45,054 bases of DNA, from the NCBI GenBank assembly GCA_002351535.1, contig DEGR01000006.1, positions 1 to 45,054 on the forward strand, read 5' to 3'. Below are positions 34,539 through 43,761 of this stretch, piece by piece. The translations under genes were made by a program, and so were the position numbers. Under the pieces are notes generated by a model. It was not told the DNA's origin and ran no database searches. It worked only from the letters and a program-made list of their open reading frames with translations. This DNA is from Lachnospira sp. UBA2821 (lineage in GTDB: Bacteria; Bacillota; Clostridia; Lachnospirales; Lachnospiraceae). Every line of letters begins with the position of its first letter. The stretch's first letter is position 1.

Positions 34539-34800
34539 CCGTGCATTCTGCTTTGTATAATTGTCATAGGCGTTACCTCGGCAGTTAACTCGGCCCAGGC
34601 ACCCTCGCGGCACACAGGAGGTTTTGCTTAGTGCTGCTTCATTCCTGACCTGACACGGTTCACAAATTCCTGTTGCGCAAGACCCAAACTTCAACGCCAC
34701 TTACAAAGGGCAGCCCTACAACAAATTATCCGACACAGAATATCACCCCTGCTAGAGCGGATTGCAGGTACAGGGCACCGCTATCTCCCCGGCTGCACGG
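34539..34800 (-). ncRNA. ffs: signal recognition particle RNA, large (Bacillus) type
   Basis: About 262 nt. Read on the minus strand, the 5' end CCGTGCA pairs with the 3' end TGCACGG, closing the molecule. The Alu-domain stretch GGTGCCCTGTACCTGCAAT, with TCCGCTCTAGCAGGG after it, is typical of Firmicute scRNA. The Ffh-binding hairpin is intact: GTGAACCGTGTCAGGTCA, then the GGAA tetraloop (34642-34645), then TGAAGCAGCAC. A T-run follows the 3' end (34531-34538), giving a terminator-like finish. The RNA binds Ffh and targets membrane proteins co-translationally. Confidence 0.95.
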
Positions 34801-35020
34801 AAACTTTATAACATATTTAATTATATCCCAAACCATACTTAAAATATACATTATAAGCCAGCTTAGAACAACAAACATAGTATATAGGAAAAAATATTAT
34901 TTGTCAAATTGCTTGTAATAATTGTCAGGAAAATATATAATAATTAAAGGATTTATAGTTATGATATATGGGATATGTTTTGGTTTTAATATATAATTTA
35001 GGGATGAGATTAATATTATT
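34801..35020. other. AT-rich divergent intergenic region
   Basis: Holds the promoter region of the SRP RNA on the minus strand (a TATAAA-like box lies just before the RNA start) and that of the HD-GYP/GNAT gene on the plus strand. I see no repeat or further RNA gene. No -35/-10 pair is strong enough to list separately. Confidence 0.4.
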
Positions 35021-37339
35021 ATGGATGTAAAAGATATAGAGGAATTTTTTAACCATTATAAAAATAGTATTAATACTATTATAAAGTTGGAAAGCAGGCT
35101 GCTTAAGGAATCATACTCCTACAGAAAGTGGTCTGTTAGTTTGCGTGAAAAATCAAGAACTATACGTAAATTATATGTTAAAAATGAAGAACTTAGGAAT
35201 AAGATTATTACAAATATAGAGAGTAAAGCGGATAATATTACATATGAAATAGCAGAGGCATATATAACACATATAGATTTTTTCACATCAGAAGGATACA
35301 GAGATTATGGAATGATAACTCCTGTTATAAATATATTGCTGCCGTTTTATGAAAAGCAGGGGGATATAGAAAGAGTATTTGACTGTAGCTTTTTCATAGC
35401 AATTGAATATATGGCATATAAAGACTTCGGAAGGGCTGAATTATATTTTAACAAGGCGATAGCATTGTATGACAGCATTTCTGACAATAAGGCAGATTAC
35501 AAAATATATCGTATGATGTGTTCTTATTATTTCAGAATGGTTTCAAGAGCATATGACATTGCTGATGGGCGCAATGATTCGATATATCAGATGAAATTCT
35601 TTGACTATGTCAAATGTACTATCCGTATATGGTGTGATGAGTGTCAGTTGGATTTCATAACAGATGTAAAGAAGAAGGCATTATGTGAGATTATTGATTC
35701 ACTTGTACAGTTTGTTGTAAACAGACTTATAGAAGATGGTGTCAGACCGTTAGATGAGATTATAGAACATATCAAATGCAAATATAATGAAAAGGCTGAT
35801 AATAATGAAGAGATTAGAGACAGGGAATATGTAGTGTACAATAAGATTCTTTGTTATGAGGGAATTATTAGCGAGGATGAGTACAGGCAGGTAATATCCG
35901 ACAGGTATACACAGTATATGCACAGGAATTTTGAGAATACATATAGAAATAACAAAAGATGGGATATAATCTCATTGTTTGATGACGAAGTTAAGGAAGA
36001 TGAGTTCGGTGCGAAGAATCTTTATTATATGTCAGATGATTTTGAGGCAATATTTTACCTTCTTGCAGAGAAGGTGTCTATGACTGAAGATGAAGAAGAA
36101 CAGAGAAAAATATTTGGTTACATATCGTATCATCTGGGAAGACTTCCATATGTAAACGGAGATTTTACAATGGATTATGTGATTGAAAATGGCATGACAA
36201 AAATGTTCAGGAATGTTAAAAATGTAGATATAATTCTGGAAGTAATCGAGAATTTTTATGTATACAGGCAGACGGTGACGGTTATACACAGTGCTATGGT
36301 AAGCAGACTTGCTGCCGTTATTACTGAGAAGCTTGTCGATAACAGAAGTGAGCTTTTTGTCGGGATATTTGGGACAAAGGATGTCTATGAAGTCCGGGAC
36401 AGAAGAGAAGAATTTATAACCTATGCCGAGATAGCCGGAAAATGCCATGATGTGGGAAAGATTTCATGTACGGATATTATTACATTACAGTCGAGAAGAA
36501 TTGTTGATGAAGAATTCGAGATGATTAAAAGCCATCCTGCGAGAGGTGCAGAGATGCTACATCAGATAGAAGCATTGAAAGAGTATGCGGATATAGCATT
36601 AGGACATCATAAGTGGCACAACGGAAAAAGAGGTTATCCAATGGAGTTTGATAATACAAGCTCTGAATATAGAATATTTATAGATATTGTAAGGATATGC
36701 GATTGTATAGATGCTGCAACAGATATGCTTGGAAGAAATTATACAAGGTCAAAAGATTTTTATCAGGTTCTGGATGAATTTGTCAGAGATAAGGATGAAA
36801 TGTATTCGTCAGATGTCGTTGAATACATTTGTGAAGATAAAGAATTAATAAGAAAAATATATGAGATGACTCTTACGGATAGGGAAATGGCGTGTTATGA
36901 AGTGTATCAGAACTTTATAGAACGTGGAATTGACTTTATACCAATGAATGAAAAGTATGTAAGAGGATGTAAGAACAGTGACATAGATGCACTCGCCGGA
37001 ATGAATAACATCAGCGAAGAGGAACAGGTGGTTCTGATGAGAAAATGTGAAGGGTTAAGTTACCTTGTTCAGGATGGACATGGTTGTATGTATGGTTCTG
37101 TATTTGCGTATTATATAAGTAATGACATAATAAGAATAGAAAATATCAGCATCCCTGATAAATATAGGAGATGTGGAAATGGAACGATGCTTATGGATTT
37201 TCTCGAAAAAAAGGCAAAGGAGATGGGAATAACATGTATTTGTGTTGATTCCCACCTTAATAATCATGACGATAAATTCTTCTGGGTAAGAGGATATTCA
37301 TATGGTGATGATGAAACATATCTTGAGAAAAGATTGTAA
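35021..37339 (+). CDS. HD-GYP phosphodiesterase fused to a C-terminal GNAT acetyltransferase domain
   Basis: 772 aa, soluble. Residues ~1-390 are mainly helical, with a tetratricopeptide-like look (RVFDCSFFIAIEYMAYKDF, AELYFNKAIALYD). Residues ~425-600 are an HD-GYP domain with all expected ligands: IHSAMVSRL, KCHDVGK (HD near 476-477), KSHPARGAEML, GHHKWHNGKRGYP (residues ~528-540), RICDCIDAATD. From about residue 645 a GNAT domain follows, with IPDKYRRCGNGTMLMDFL (R-x-x-G-x-G acetyl-CoA loop) and a closing FFWVRGY strand. The chain therefore joins c-di-GMP hydrolysis with acyl transfer. ATG 35021 is the first plausible start; the upstream GGGATGAG is somewhat far. Confidence 0.88.
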   Translation: MDVKDIEEFFNHYKNSINTIIKLESRLLKESYSYRKWSVSLREKSRTIRKLYVKNEELRNKIITNIESKADNITYEIAEAYITHIDFFTSEGYRDYGMITPVINILLPFYEKQGDIERVFDCSFFIAIEYMAYKDFGRAELYFNKAIALYDSISDNKADYKIYRMMCSYYFRMVSRAYDIADGRNDSIYQMKFFDYVKCTIRIWCDECQLDFITDVKKKALCEIIDSLVQFVVNRLIEDGVRPLDEIIEHIKCKYNEKADNNEEIRDREYVVYNKILCYEGIISEDEYRQVISDRYTQYMHRNFENTYRNNKRWDIISLFDDEVKEDEFGAKNLYYMSDDFEAIFYLLAEKVSMTEDEEEQRKIFGYISYHLGRLPYVNGDFTMDYVIENGMTKMFRNVKNVDIILEVIENFYVYRQTVTVIHSAMVSRLAAVITEKLVDNRSELFVGIFGTKDVYEVRDRREEFITYAEIAGKCHDVGKISCTDIITLQSRRIVDEEFEMIKSHPARGAEMLHQIEALKEYADIALGHHKWHNGKRGYPMEFDNTSSEYRIFIDIVRICDCIDAATDMLGRNYTRSKDFYQVLDEFVRDKDEMYSSDVVEYICEDKELIRKIYEMTLTDREMACYEVYQNFIERGIDFIPMNEKYVRGCKNSDIDALAGMNNISEEEQVVLMRKCEGLSYLVQDGHGCMYGSVFAYYISNDIIRIENISIPDKYRRCGNGTMLMDFLEKKAKEMGITCICVDSHLNNHDDKFFWVRGYSYGDDETYLEKRL

Positions 37340-37375
37340 ATGTATCAGTAATAGCCGGCTGATGCACTTTGTAAA

Positions 37376-38431
37376 TTAATATAGTTCGGATGGCAGAGAC
37401 CAGTTCTCTGCCATTTCTTTATATTTGTGATAGGTTTCGCAGTATTCCGGTGAAAGTCTGTCTGAAAGTTCGTACAATGCTTTATAACATCCGGCAAGTC
37501 CGTTGAGTGAATAGTCACCGCTGCAATGGATGTTGAGGATACATTCTGTCTCGAAGGAGGCATTATAGTACCAGAGTGCGGCCTCTTCATAATCGTTAAT
37601 ATTAAAGTAGTATTCACCAAGTTCGAAACATATTTCGGAACATGGTGAGTCTGTCATGTCTTTAAGTGCATATTTGAAAAAGTTATCGGGATTGTTAAGA
37701 AGACGATAACCTCTTGTAAGCACGCATGCAGCCTCCTTTCTTATGTCCTGACTATAATCAGGGGATTCATATATATTTTCAAAATAAGGTATTGCATTTG
37801 CAAAATTATCCGAATCACCGGATATTAAAAGTTCTCTTGCATACATGTTGCGTATCCTTTTAGACAGAGCAGTCCCTTTATTTATACATTTCTCAAATAT
37901 TGCGAGGTCTCTTGAGACGTGAATTCCGGCAGGGCAGTGGTTAACAACTATATCACTGTCAAATATTATAGGCTCAAGTCTTACAGTTTCGTGGACAGGG
38001 TCTGTCCATGTGAAATTCCTAAGTCTTTTGAAAAGCTTAGGTCTGTACTCTAATATACTGTTCTGGACATTATTGTCAGCCACATCATTTTTGTATTTCA
38101 TCTGAACAATCTCGACACGCTCATCCATGCATTTCTTAAGATTGATAAATGCATGGATGTTGGTTTCATCGAGAACTTCGTCGGCATCGGCAACATATAT
38201 ATAATCCATTGTAGCTTTGGAAAATGAATAATTTCTTGCATCGCTGAAATCATCAATCCATGTGTAATCATATATTTTATCAGTAAATGTGGCGGCAATC
38301 TGTCTTGTGCTGTCAGTAGAGCCTGTATCTACAATGATAATCTCGTCCATTATATCTTTAAGGGTGTTGAGACATCTTGCAAGGAATGCCTCCTCGTTTT
38401 TAACAATCATGCATAAGCTTATGGTTATCAT
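37376..38431 (-). CDS. family 2 glycosyltransferase with C-terminal helical-repeat region
   Basis: 351 aa. The N-terminal GT2 domain has SLCMIVKNEEAFLARCL, EIIIVDTGSTDST, WIDDFSDARNYSF and the DxD-type metal site VADADEVL. This is the SunT/YkcC-like subgroup that works on peptides or surface glycans. From residue ~200 on, TPR-like helices appear (FANAIPYFENIYE, YFNINDYEEAALWYYN). There is no membrane segment. The acceptor is unknown. The ATG at 38431 has a GGGAGGA site. It converges on the HD-GYP/GNAT gene with a 36-bp gap. Confidence 0.88.
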   Translation of the reverse strand: MITISLCMIVKNEEAFLARCLNTLKDIMDEIIIVDTGSTDSTRQIAATFTDKIYDYTWIDDFSDARNYSFSKATMDYIYVADADEVLDETNIHAFINLKKCMDERVEIVQMKYKNDVADNNVQNSILEYRPKLFKRLRNFTWTDPVHETVRLEPIIFDSDIVVNHCPAGIHVSRDLAIFEKCINKGTALSKRIRNMYARELLISGDSDNFANAIPYFENIYESPDYSQDIRKEAACVLTRGYRLLNNPDNFFKYALKDMTDSPCSEICFELGEYYFNINDYEEAALWYYNASFETECILNIHCSGDYSLNGLAGCYKALYELSDRLSPEYCETYHKYKEMAENWSLPSELY

Positions 38432-38585
38432 ATGAATCCTCCCATGTGAAAATATATATTATATTTTACATCATATTTATAAAATCTGCACTTTGAAAAT
38501 ATTTTGATATATTAGATATTTTGTGTATAATTATTACATTGGACATAAAGTGGTAATCAAAAAATAAATGGAATGGAGAATACAT

Positions 38586-39788
38586 ATGCAAAACGCAGTA
38601 GTTACACTTAAAAAAGGTGAGGGAAGAACAATTAAGTCAGGCGGTCTCTGGATATTTGATAATGAGATAGACAGCATAATGGGAAGTTTTGAGAATGGTG
38701 ACATAGTAATAGTTCATGATTTTGACGGCTACCCTATGGGAAAAGGATTTATTAATACTAATTCAAAGATAACTATAAGACTTATGACAAGGGATATTAA
38801 TAAGGACATAGATTATGATTTTCTGAAGGACAGGGTAAAGGCAGCATGGGAGTACAGAAAAAAAGTAATAGATACGAGCAGTTGCAGAGTTATATTCGGA
38901 GAAGCAGATTTTCTTCCGGGACTTGTTATAGATAAGTTTGAAAATGTGCTTGTAGTTGAGTCTCTGGCACTCGGAATAGATATGATGAAACAGGATATAA
39001 TTAAGACACTTAAGGAAGTTCTTGAAGAAGATGGAATAACTGTAAAAGGAGTATATGAGCGAAGTGATGCTAAAGTCCGTAAGAATGAGGGCATGGAGAG
39101 AGTGAAAGGGTTCATCGGAGATGAGTTCGACACAGATGTTCATATAGTGGAGAATGGTGTTAAATATATTGTTGATGTAAAAGACGGGCAGAAGACGGGA
39201 TTTTTCCTTGACCAGAAATGCAACCGTATGGCTATACAAAAGCTTTGTAAAGATGCGAGAGTTCTGGACTGTTTTACACATACAGGTTCATTTGCCTTAA
39301 ATGCAGGAATTGCAGGTGCAAAAGAGGTGACAGGTGTGGACGCTTCAGAACTTGCAGTTAAGCAGGCAGAGGAAAATGCGAAACTTAACGGACTTGAAAA
39401 TGTTGTGCATTTTCAGTGTAAAGATGTATTTGAATTATTGCCTGAACTTGAGAAGAAGGGTGAAAAATACGATGTTGTAGTTCTCGACCCACCGGCATTC
39501 ACCAAATCGAGAAACTCTATAAAAAATGCAACTAAGGGTTATAGGGAGATTAATCTGCGTGGAATGAAACTTGTTAAAGATGGTGGATTTTTGGTCACAT
39601 GCTCATGTTCACATTTTATGTCGTATGAATTATTTACTAAGACAATTAATCAGGCAGCACACAATGTTCATAAGCGCTTAAGACAGGTTGAATATCGCAC
39701 ACAGGCAGCCGACCATCCGATATTGTGGGCAGCAGATGAATCGTATTATCTTAAATTCTACATCTTCCAAGTGGTTGATGAGAAGTAA
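38586..39788 (+). CDS. class I rRNA large subunit methyltransferase, RlmI-like
   Basis: 400 aa. The N-terminal PUA domain (residues ~1-75, KSGGLWIFDNEI, GKGFINTNSKITIRLM) is followed by the RlmI/RlmK-type SAM domain: QKTGFFLDQKCNR, VLDCFTHTGSFALNAGIAGA, VTGVDASELAV, VVLDPPAFTKSRNS (the DPPxF motif), and a VTCSCSHFMS segment with the conserved Cys used by m5C methyltransferases. It would methylate a cytosine in 23S rRNA. I chose ATG 38586, which has GGAG seven bases upstream, over an in-frame ATG at 38568. It is the last clearly conserved chromosomal gene before the accessory region. Confidence 0.9.
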   Translation: MQNAVVTLKKGEGRTIKSGGLWIFDNEIDSIMGSFENGDIVIVHDFDGYPMGKGFINTNSKITIRLMTRDINKDIDYDFLKDRVKAAWEYRKKVIDTSSCRVIFGEADFLPGLVIDKFENVLVVESLALGIDMMKQDIIKTLKEVLEEDGITVKGVYERSDAKVRKNEGMERVKGFIGDEFDTDVHIVENGVKYIVDVKDGQKTGFFLDQKCNRMAIQKLCKDARVLDCFTHTGSFALNAGIAGAKEVTGVDASELAVKQAEENAKLNGLENVVHFQCKDVFELLPELEKKGEKYDVVVLDPPAFTKSRNSIKNATKGYREINLRGMKLVKDGGFLVTCSCSHFMSYELFTKTINQAAHNVHKRLRQVEYRTQAADHPILWAADESYYLKFYIFQVVDEK

Positions 39789-39983
39789 GGAGTGAAAAGT
39801 GGCGGTAATGCTTGATTTATAAGGAATTGAAGGCATTTGACGTTTACAGAGAAAACCTCGTAAACTATCGCAAAATATCACAAAACCGTGACTTAAAGTG
39901 GTAAGCTTATGGGGAAAAAGGTATGTTCTATCCTTTCTTTTTCAAATAAGAGATGATATTATTATCATGGAAGTAATGAACAG
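39789..39983. other. unassigned intergenic stretch at the start of the accessory region
   Basis: No gene-sized frame. In one frame a ~28-residue stretch starting YKELKAFDVYRENL is open and could be the tail of a lost gene, but I cannot identify it. This is where the conserved chromosomal genes stop and accessory genes begin, so an old integration junction is possible; I find no matching direct repeat at the other side. Confidence 0.3.
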
Positions 39984-40015
39984 AGAGTAATCGAGAAAAT
40001 TCGGTTGCTCTTTTT
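39984..40015 (+). terminator. intrinsic terminator
   Basis: AGAGTAATCGA pairs with TCGGTTGCTCT (two G-U pairs) around a short GAAAAT loop and is followed by TTTTT. It lies ~200 bp after the methyltransferase gene and ~70 bp before the DUF1989 gene. Confidence 0.7.
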
Positions 40016-40087
40016 GTGTGAATGAGCTCTTATGTGCTATAATAAAACAAATTAACAACTCGGAATCTGTAAAGGAGAAAATATCCT

Positions 40088-40663
40088 ATGTGTAAGTATT
40101 TAATTCAGCCGCAAAGCGATATACGAATTGATGTAAATAAAGGACAAAAAATAGAGATTATTGATGTAGATGGCGGTCAGGTGGCTGATTTCTTTGCAGA
40201 AATAAAAGGTACACATGACGAATATGTTTCTCCATCTGTGACAATGGACTGCAACGAATCATTGAAAATAGAGGTTGGCAGTATTATATATTCCAATCAA
40301 TATAATCCAATGTTCAAAGTAGAAAGTGATGATGTCGGTGCACATGATCTGTTGTTTCCATCATGTAGCAAGAAAATGTATGATTTCTTTTATCAAAATG
40401 GTTCTAATCATCCGAACTGCCTGGATAATATCAATCATGCTCTTGGTACAGAGAGAACAATTATTCAACCAATCAATTTTTTTATGAATACTGCAATTGA
40501 TTCGAATGGTAAAATTGAAATAAGGAAACCTTTATCAAAAGCTGGAGACAAAATAGTATTAACAGCACTTGTTGATTGTGTCTTGGGAATATCTGCCTGT
40601 AGCGTATCTGAGTGTGATACTAATAGTGGAAAGTGTACAGCAATAGAAGTGAAGATATATTGA
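40088..40663 (+). CDS. DUF1989 / urea carboxylase-associated family protein
   Basis: 191 aa. The DUF1989 signature is clear: IDVDGGQVADFFAE near residue 25, IYSNQYNPMFKVESDDVGAHDLLFPSCS in the middle, NHPNCLDNINHAL, then INFFMN and GDKIVLTALVDCVLGISACS near the end. Family members accompany urea carboxylase/allophanate systems and contain conserved Cys/His residues that may bind metal; the reaction is unknown. No urea or amino-acid catabolism genes are adjacent here. The ATG at 40088 has an AAGGAG site. A bidirectional terminator separates it from the convergent HxlR remnant. Confidence 0.88.
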   Translation: MCKYLIQPQSDIRIDVNKGQKIEIIDVDGGQVADFFAEIKGTHDEYVSPSVTMDCNESLKIEVGSIIYSNQYNPMFKVESDDVGAHDLLFPSCSKKMYDFFYQNGSNHPNCLDNINHALGTERTIIQPINFFMNTAIDSNGKIEIRKPLSKAGDKIVLTALVDCVLGISACSVSECDTNSGKCTAIEVKIY

Positions 40664-40668
40664 ACTCG

Positions 40669-40707
40669 AAAAATGCACAGCTGAACTTTAATCAACTGTG
40701 TATTTTT
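40669..40707. terminator. bidirectional intrinsic terminator
   Basis: AAAAATGCACAG pairs with CTGTGTATTTTT (one G-U pair), with A and T runs forming the outer stem. It follows the DUF1989 stop and overlaps the 3' end of the HxlR-like gene. Confidence 0.75.
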
Positions 40708-40954
40708 CTGCCCATTTATTTATGGAATCCAGAATCGGAAGAAAATCCTTTCCCATTTCAGTTAGGGAATATTCAACTTTAGGGGGAACAACAGGATAAA
40801 CTTCACGATGGATTACGCCATAGCTTTCAAGAAGACGAAGATCTTTCGTAAGATTAGAATCTGTTACATTCGGCAGTTTGCGTTTGATTTCACCAAAACG
40901 TAGAGTTCCTTCTGATAGAATATACAGAATAACCATTGTCCATTTTCTTTGAAA
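40688..40954 (-). pseudogene. HxlR-type winged-helix regulator, 5'-truncated
   Basis: The remaining frame encodes LRFGEIKRKLPNVTDSNLTKDLRLLESYG and HREVYPVVPPKVEYSLTEMG, the core and wing of HxlR-family regulators (usually 100-120 aa). From the first ATG (40936) only 82 residues are left. In-frame codons upstream of that ATG still read FQRKWTMVILYIL, matching the GGKWTMxILY start of the family, so true coding continues past the ATG. The homology then ends abruptly, close to where an integrative-element gene fragment begins on the opposite strand. The likely cause is disruption by insertion or deletion. It may be expressed as a short protein, but normal function is doubtful. Confidence 0.65.
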
Positions 40955-41356
40955 TACTTTGATACAATCGCAACTTTTATACAGACCATTGCTGGCTGGA
41001 TTGTACTGACAGGAAATAATGTGGCACAGATTAGTGATGGAATATCTAATCCTGTCATTGCCGGAATTATATACTGGCTGATAAGAATACTGATCTGCGG
41101 TGGATGTCTGGTGGGTGCGGGAATACTTGTAGCGTTTATAGGGATAAAGATTGCGGGGGTATATAAGAAATACTGTTTGGATATGATTACCGTAATGGTG
41201 ATACTTATAAGCATGGCAATTGCAATCTATTTCGGAGATTGGATAAAGACAGCATTGCCAGTCAATCTGCTATTTCTCTTTTTATTCGTACAACTGGTAT
41301 ATGTTGGAATCAGGTGGTATGTAAAAGGATGGCGGGAAGCCAGAGGATATTGGTGA
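40949..41356 (+). pseudogene. C-terminal fragment of an integrative-element membrane protein (DUF6040-like)
   Basis: About 135 residues are open from a TTG with no ribosome binding site. Three hydrophobic segments are present (IIYWLIRILICGGCLVGAGI, TVMVILISMAIAIYFG, VNLLFLFLFVQLVYVGI), ending in RWYVKGWREARGYW. That end and the helix order match the C-terminal part of DUF6040 proteins carried by Tn1549-like conjugative elements, which normally have a long coiled-coil N-terminus; that part is missing. No other conjugation genes are present, so this is a scar of a lost element. Family name from memory. Confidence 0.6.
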
Positions 41357-41374
41357 TAGATGGTATAGATTGAG

Positions 41375-41404
41375 AGGGCTGGCAAGCCCAGCCCCCTTGC
41401 TTTT
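41375..41404 (+). terminator. GC-rich terminator-like hairpin
   Basis: GGGCTGG pairs with CCAGCCC around a short CAAGC-type loop, followed by CCTTGCTTTT. It lies just after the integrative-element fragment and before the end of the acyl-CoA dehydrogenase pseudogene. Confidence 0.6.
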
Positions 41405-41423
41405 AGAGATAATTGATATAAAG

Positions 41424-42561
41424 TTATTTAATTCCCATCCAAGAGGAAATGACCATTCGCTGTACTTCACTGGTTCCTTCATAAATTTCAGTGATTTTTG
41501 CATCGCGCATCAACCTTTCAAAAGGATAATCTCTTGTATATCCGTCATAGCCTGCAAGTTACGCACAACGGCGAGTTACATTTGTGGCAGCTTCCGAAGC
41601 ATACAATTTACCCATAGCTGCAAGATGTGAAAATGGCTCGTGATCCTGCTTTGCCTGTGCCGCACGATAGACGAGTAAACGAGCTGCGTCAACTTTTGCC
41701 TGCATATCTGCAAGTTCAAACTGTGTGAATTGGTATTCAGAAATTTTATGTTCGCCCTGCATATGCTCTGTAACATATTTTTTGCAATGGTCAATTGCTC
41801 CCTGTGCGATACCTAATGCTTGTGCTGCTACACCGATACGTCCGCCATCTAATGTTATAAGAGCCATTTTGAAGCCTTTTCCCAATTCGCCTAATAAGTT
41901 CTCTTTTGGAATTTTACAGTCCTGAAAAACTAATTCATAGGTAGCAGAACCGCGAATACCCATTTTCTTTTGTTCCAAAAGTAAAGCCGGGAGTTCCTTT
42001 TTCTACGATAAAAGCAGAAATACCTTTACTGCGTTTACTTTTGTCTGTCATAGCGGTAACAAAGTAAGTATCTGCGTAAAATCCGTTTGTTATAAAGATT
42101 TTAGAACCGTTCAGTAACCAGTAGTCACCTTTATCAACAGCAGTAGTTATCTGATTTCCCAAATCACAACCAGCGGATGGCTCGGTAACTGCAAAAGCAC
42201 CTAATTTTTCCCCTTTCAATAATGGAACAAGATATTTCTGCTTCTGTTCTTCTGTTCCAAACTCTGAAAGTGGGAAAGAGCCTAAAGAGTGATGGTCTGA
42301 TAACATAACAGATGTAGTAGAACAATGTTTTGCCAATTCTTCAATGGCGGCAATATACGCAAGATAAGAGTGCCCACCACCATCGTATTCTTTCGGATAA
42401 CATATTCCCATAATTCCTAATTCGGCTAATCGTTTTCTGCTTTCCTCAGGGAAGCGTTCCTGCTCGTCAATTTCTGCTGCGAGCGGTGCTACTTCATTTA
42501 CACCAAATTCATGAATGATGTCAATAACTTTCTGCTCGTCTTCGTTAAATTTGAAATTCAT
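41424..42561 (-). pseudogene. acyl-CoA dehydrogenase, broken by a frameshift and an in-frame stop
   Basis: Reading from 42561, the first ~195 residues are a good acyl-CoA dehydrogenase N-terminus (FNEDEQKVIDIIHEFG, FAVTEPSAGCDLG, GSKIFITNG). Near 41965 the frame shifts inside an A-rich AAAAGAAAA stretch, and homology resumes in another frame (MGIRGSATYELVFQDCKIP, ALGIAQGAIDHCKKY). A TAA at 41559-41561 then interrupts TNVTRRCA, after which the same frame carries the family end (YTRDYPFERLMRDAKITEIY, EGTSEVQRMV). The sequence past the expected FGGYGY region is also slightly short. Two independent lesions mark a pseudogene. Butyryl-CoA-type enzymes are the likely ancestor. Confidence 0.85.
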
Positions 42562-42687
42562 ATAAATATTCCTCCTTGCCTTTCGTTTAACTTTTTCTTA
42601 TAATATCATTAAATATAATATAAAAAAATTAAATGTTTTTGATTCCACAATTCGATATTTTAAATATATCAGAAAGGAGATTTATTT

Positions 42688-43584
42688 ATGAACACCAAAA
42701 ACTTGGTTACATTCAAAACAATTCTGGAAATGGGGAGCTTTCAAAAGGCGGCAGACAAGCTTGGCTATACACAATCTACTGTAACATTCCAAATAAAACA
42801 GCTTGAAGAAGAAATGGCTTTGAAATTGTTTGAAAAAATAGGAAGACGCATGGAACTTACGCAGGCAGGAAGAGATATTATGCCTTTTGTTGATACGATT
42901 TTACAGGGTGCAAATCAAATCGGGAACTATGGTAAAAGTTTGTCTGAAATATCTGGTTCGTTAAAACTGGCAATCCCGGACTCTATTTTGATATATAATA
43001 TGCAGCCATTTATACAGGCGTTTGCACATGAAGCACCTAATGTACAGCTTGTAATCAATTCTATCCAGTCCGGGGAAATCAACCAGTCTGTTGTAGACGG
43101 AACTGCTGATATAGGCATAAATTGTGAAAAGGAAAGTTATCCCGATACTGTCATACATAAGAAACTCGGCAAATATAAAGCAGTTCTTGTTGCGTCACCT
43201 TTTGCTGACAGAAACATGCTTGATTTTATTACACCACATCAACACAAACCATTCAGTTTGATCTGTAATGAGCCGGATGGCTATTATCAGTTGGATATGA
43301 ATAAATACCTTGCCGAAAAAGACATTGTTCTTAATTCACCCATGAATGTGCAAAGTATAGAAGCAGTAAAAAGATGTGTTATGAATAATTTAGGTATTGC
43401 AGTTGTTCCCGCTTATTCTATTGGAGAAGAATTGAAAAATGGTTCTTTGATACCGATTAAAACGGAACTTGATGAAAAAATATATAATTCTTTTTATGTT
43501 TATAATAAAAATAAATGGATAAGTCCACAATTGGAGTTAGCTATGAATTTGATGACAGAGTATTTAGGAAAAGAAAACATATAA
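42688..43584 (+). CDS. LysR family transcriptional regulator
   Basis: 298 aa, standard LysR length. The N-terminal winged helix-turn-helix reads LVTFKTILEMGSFQKAADKL and GYTQSTVTFQIKQLEEEMAL, the usual LysR signature, followed by a substrate-binding domain (residues ~90-295) with LKLAIPDSILIYNMQPFI and IGINCEKES. The ATG at 42688 has a perfect AAGGAGA site. It is divergent from the acyl-CoA dehydrogenase pseudogene with a 126-bp gap, the normal layout for a LysR regulator and its target; the target is now broken. The effector is unknown. Confidence 0.92.
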   Translation: MNTKNLVTFKTILEMGSFQKAADKLGYTQSTVTFQIKQLEEEMALKLFEKIGRRMELTQAGRDIMPFVDTILQGANQIGNYGKSLSEISGSLKLAIPDSILIYNMQPFIQAFAHEAPNVQLVINSIQSGEINQSVVDGTADIGINCEKESYPDTVIHKKLGKYKAVLVASPFADRNMLDFITPHQHKPFSLICNEPDGYYQLDMNKYLAEKDIVLNSPMNVQSIEAVKRCVMNNLGIAVVPAYSIGEELKNGSLIPIKTELDEKIYNSFYVYNKNKWISPQLELAMNLMTEYLGKENI

Positions 43585-43647
43585 AAAATTGACACTCATA
43601 AAAAAGTAATAGAAGCTGTGTAAGTTATGCGGATATGCAAGAAATTA

Positions 43648-43706
43648 CCAAATGCCAGAATTGTCAGTCAAGATTGGAATGCATACCTTGTCTGACAATC
43701 CGGTAT
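43648..43706. other. inverted repeat downstream of the LysR gene
   Basis: ATTGTCAGTCAAG (43660-43672) pairs with CTTGTCTGACAAT (43687-43699), with weaker extension on both sides. It has no clear T-run. It could end transcription of the LysR gene from one side or be a protein-binding site; this is undecided. Confidence 0.45.
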
Positions 43707-43761
43707 TTAAAATAAGATAATCAAGCAGGTGATAGCAAAAAGGTCATAACCTCTATTTGGC

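Noticed and set aside
34539..34800. Weak open frames across the SRP RNA region
   Set aside because: The sequence is the SRP RNA gene, with closing ends, Alu-domain sequence and GGAA-loop hairpin; the frames have no ribosome binding sites that fit.
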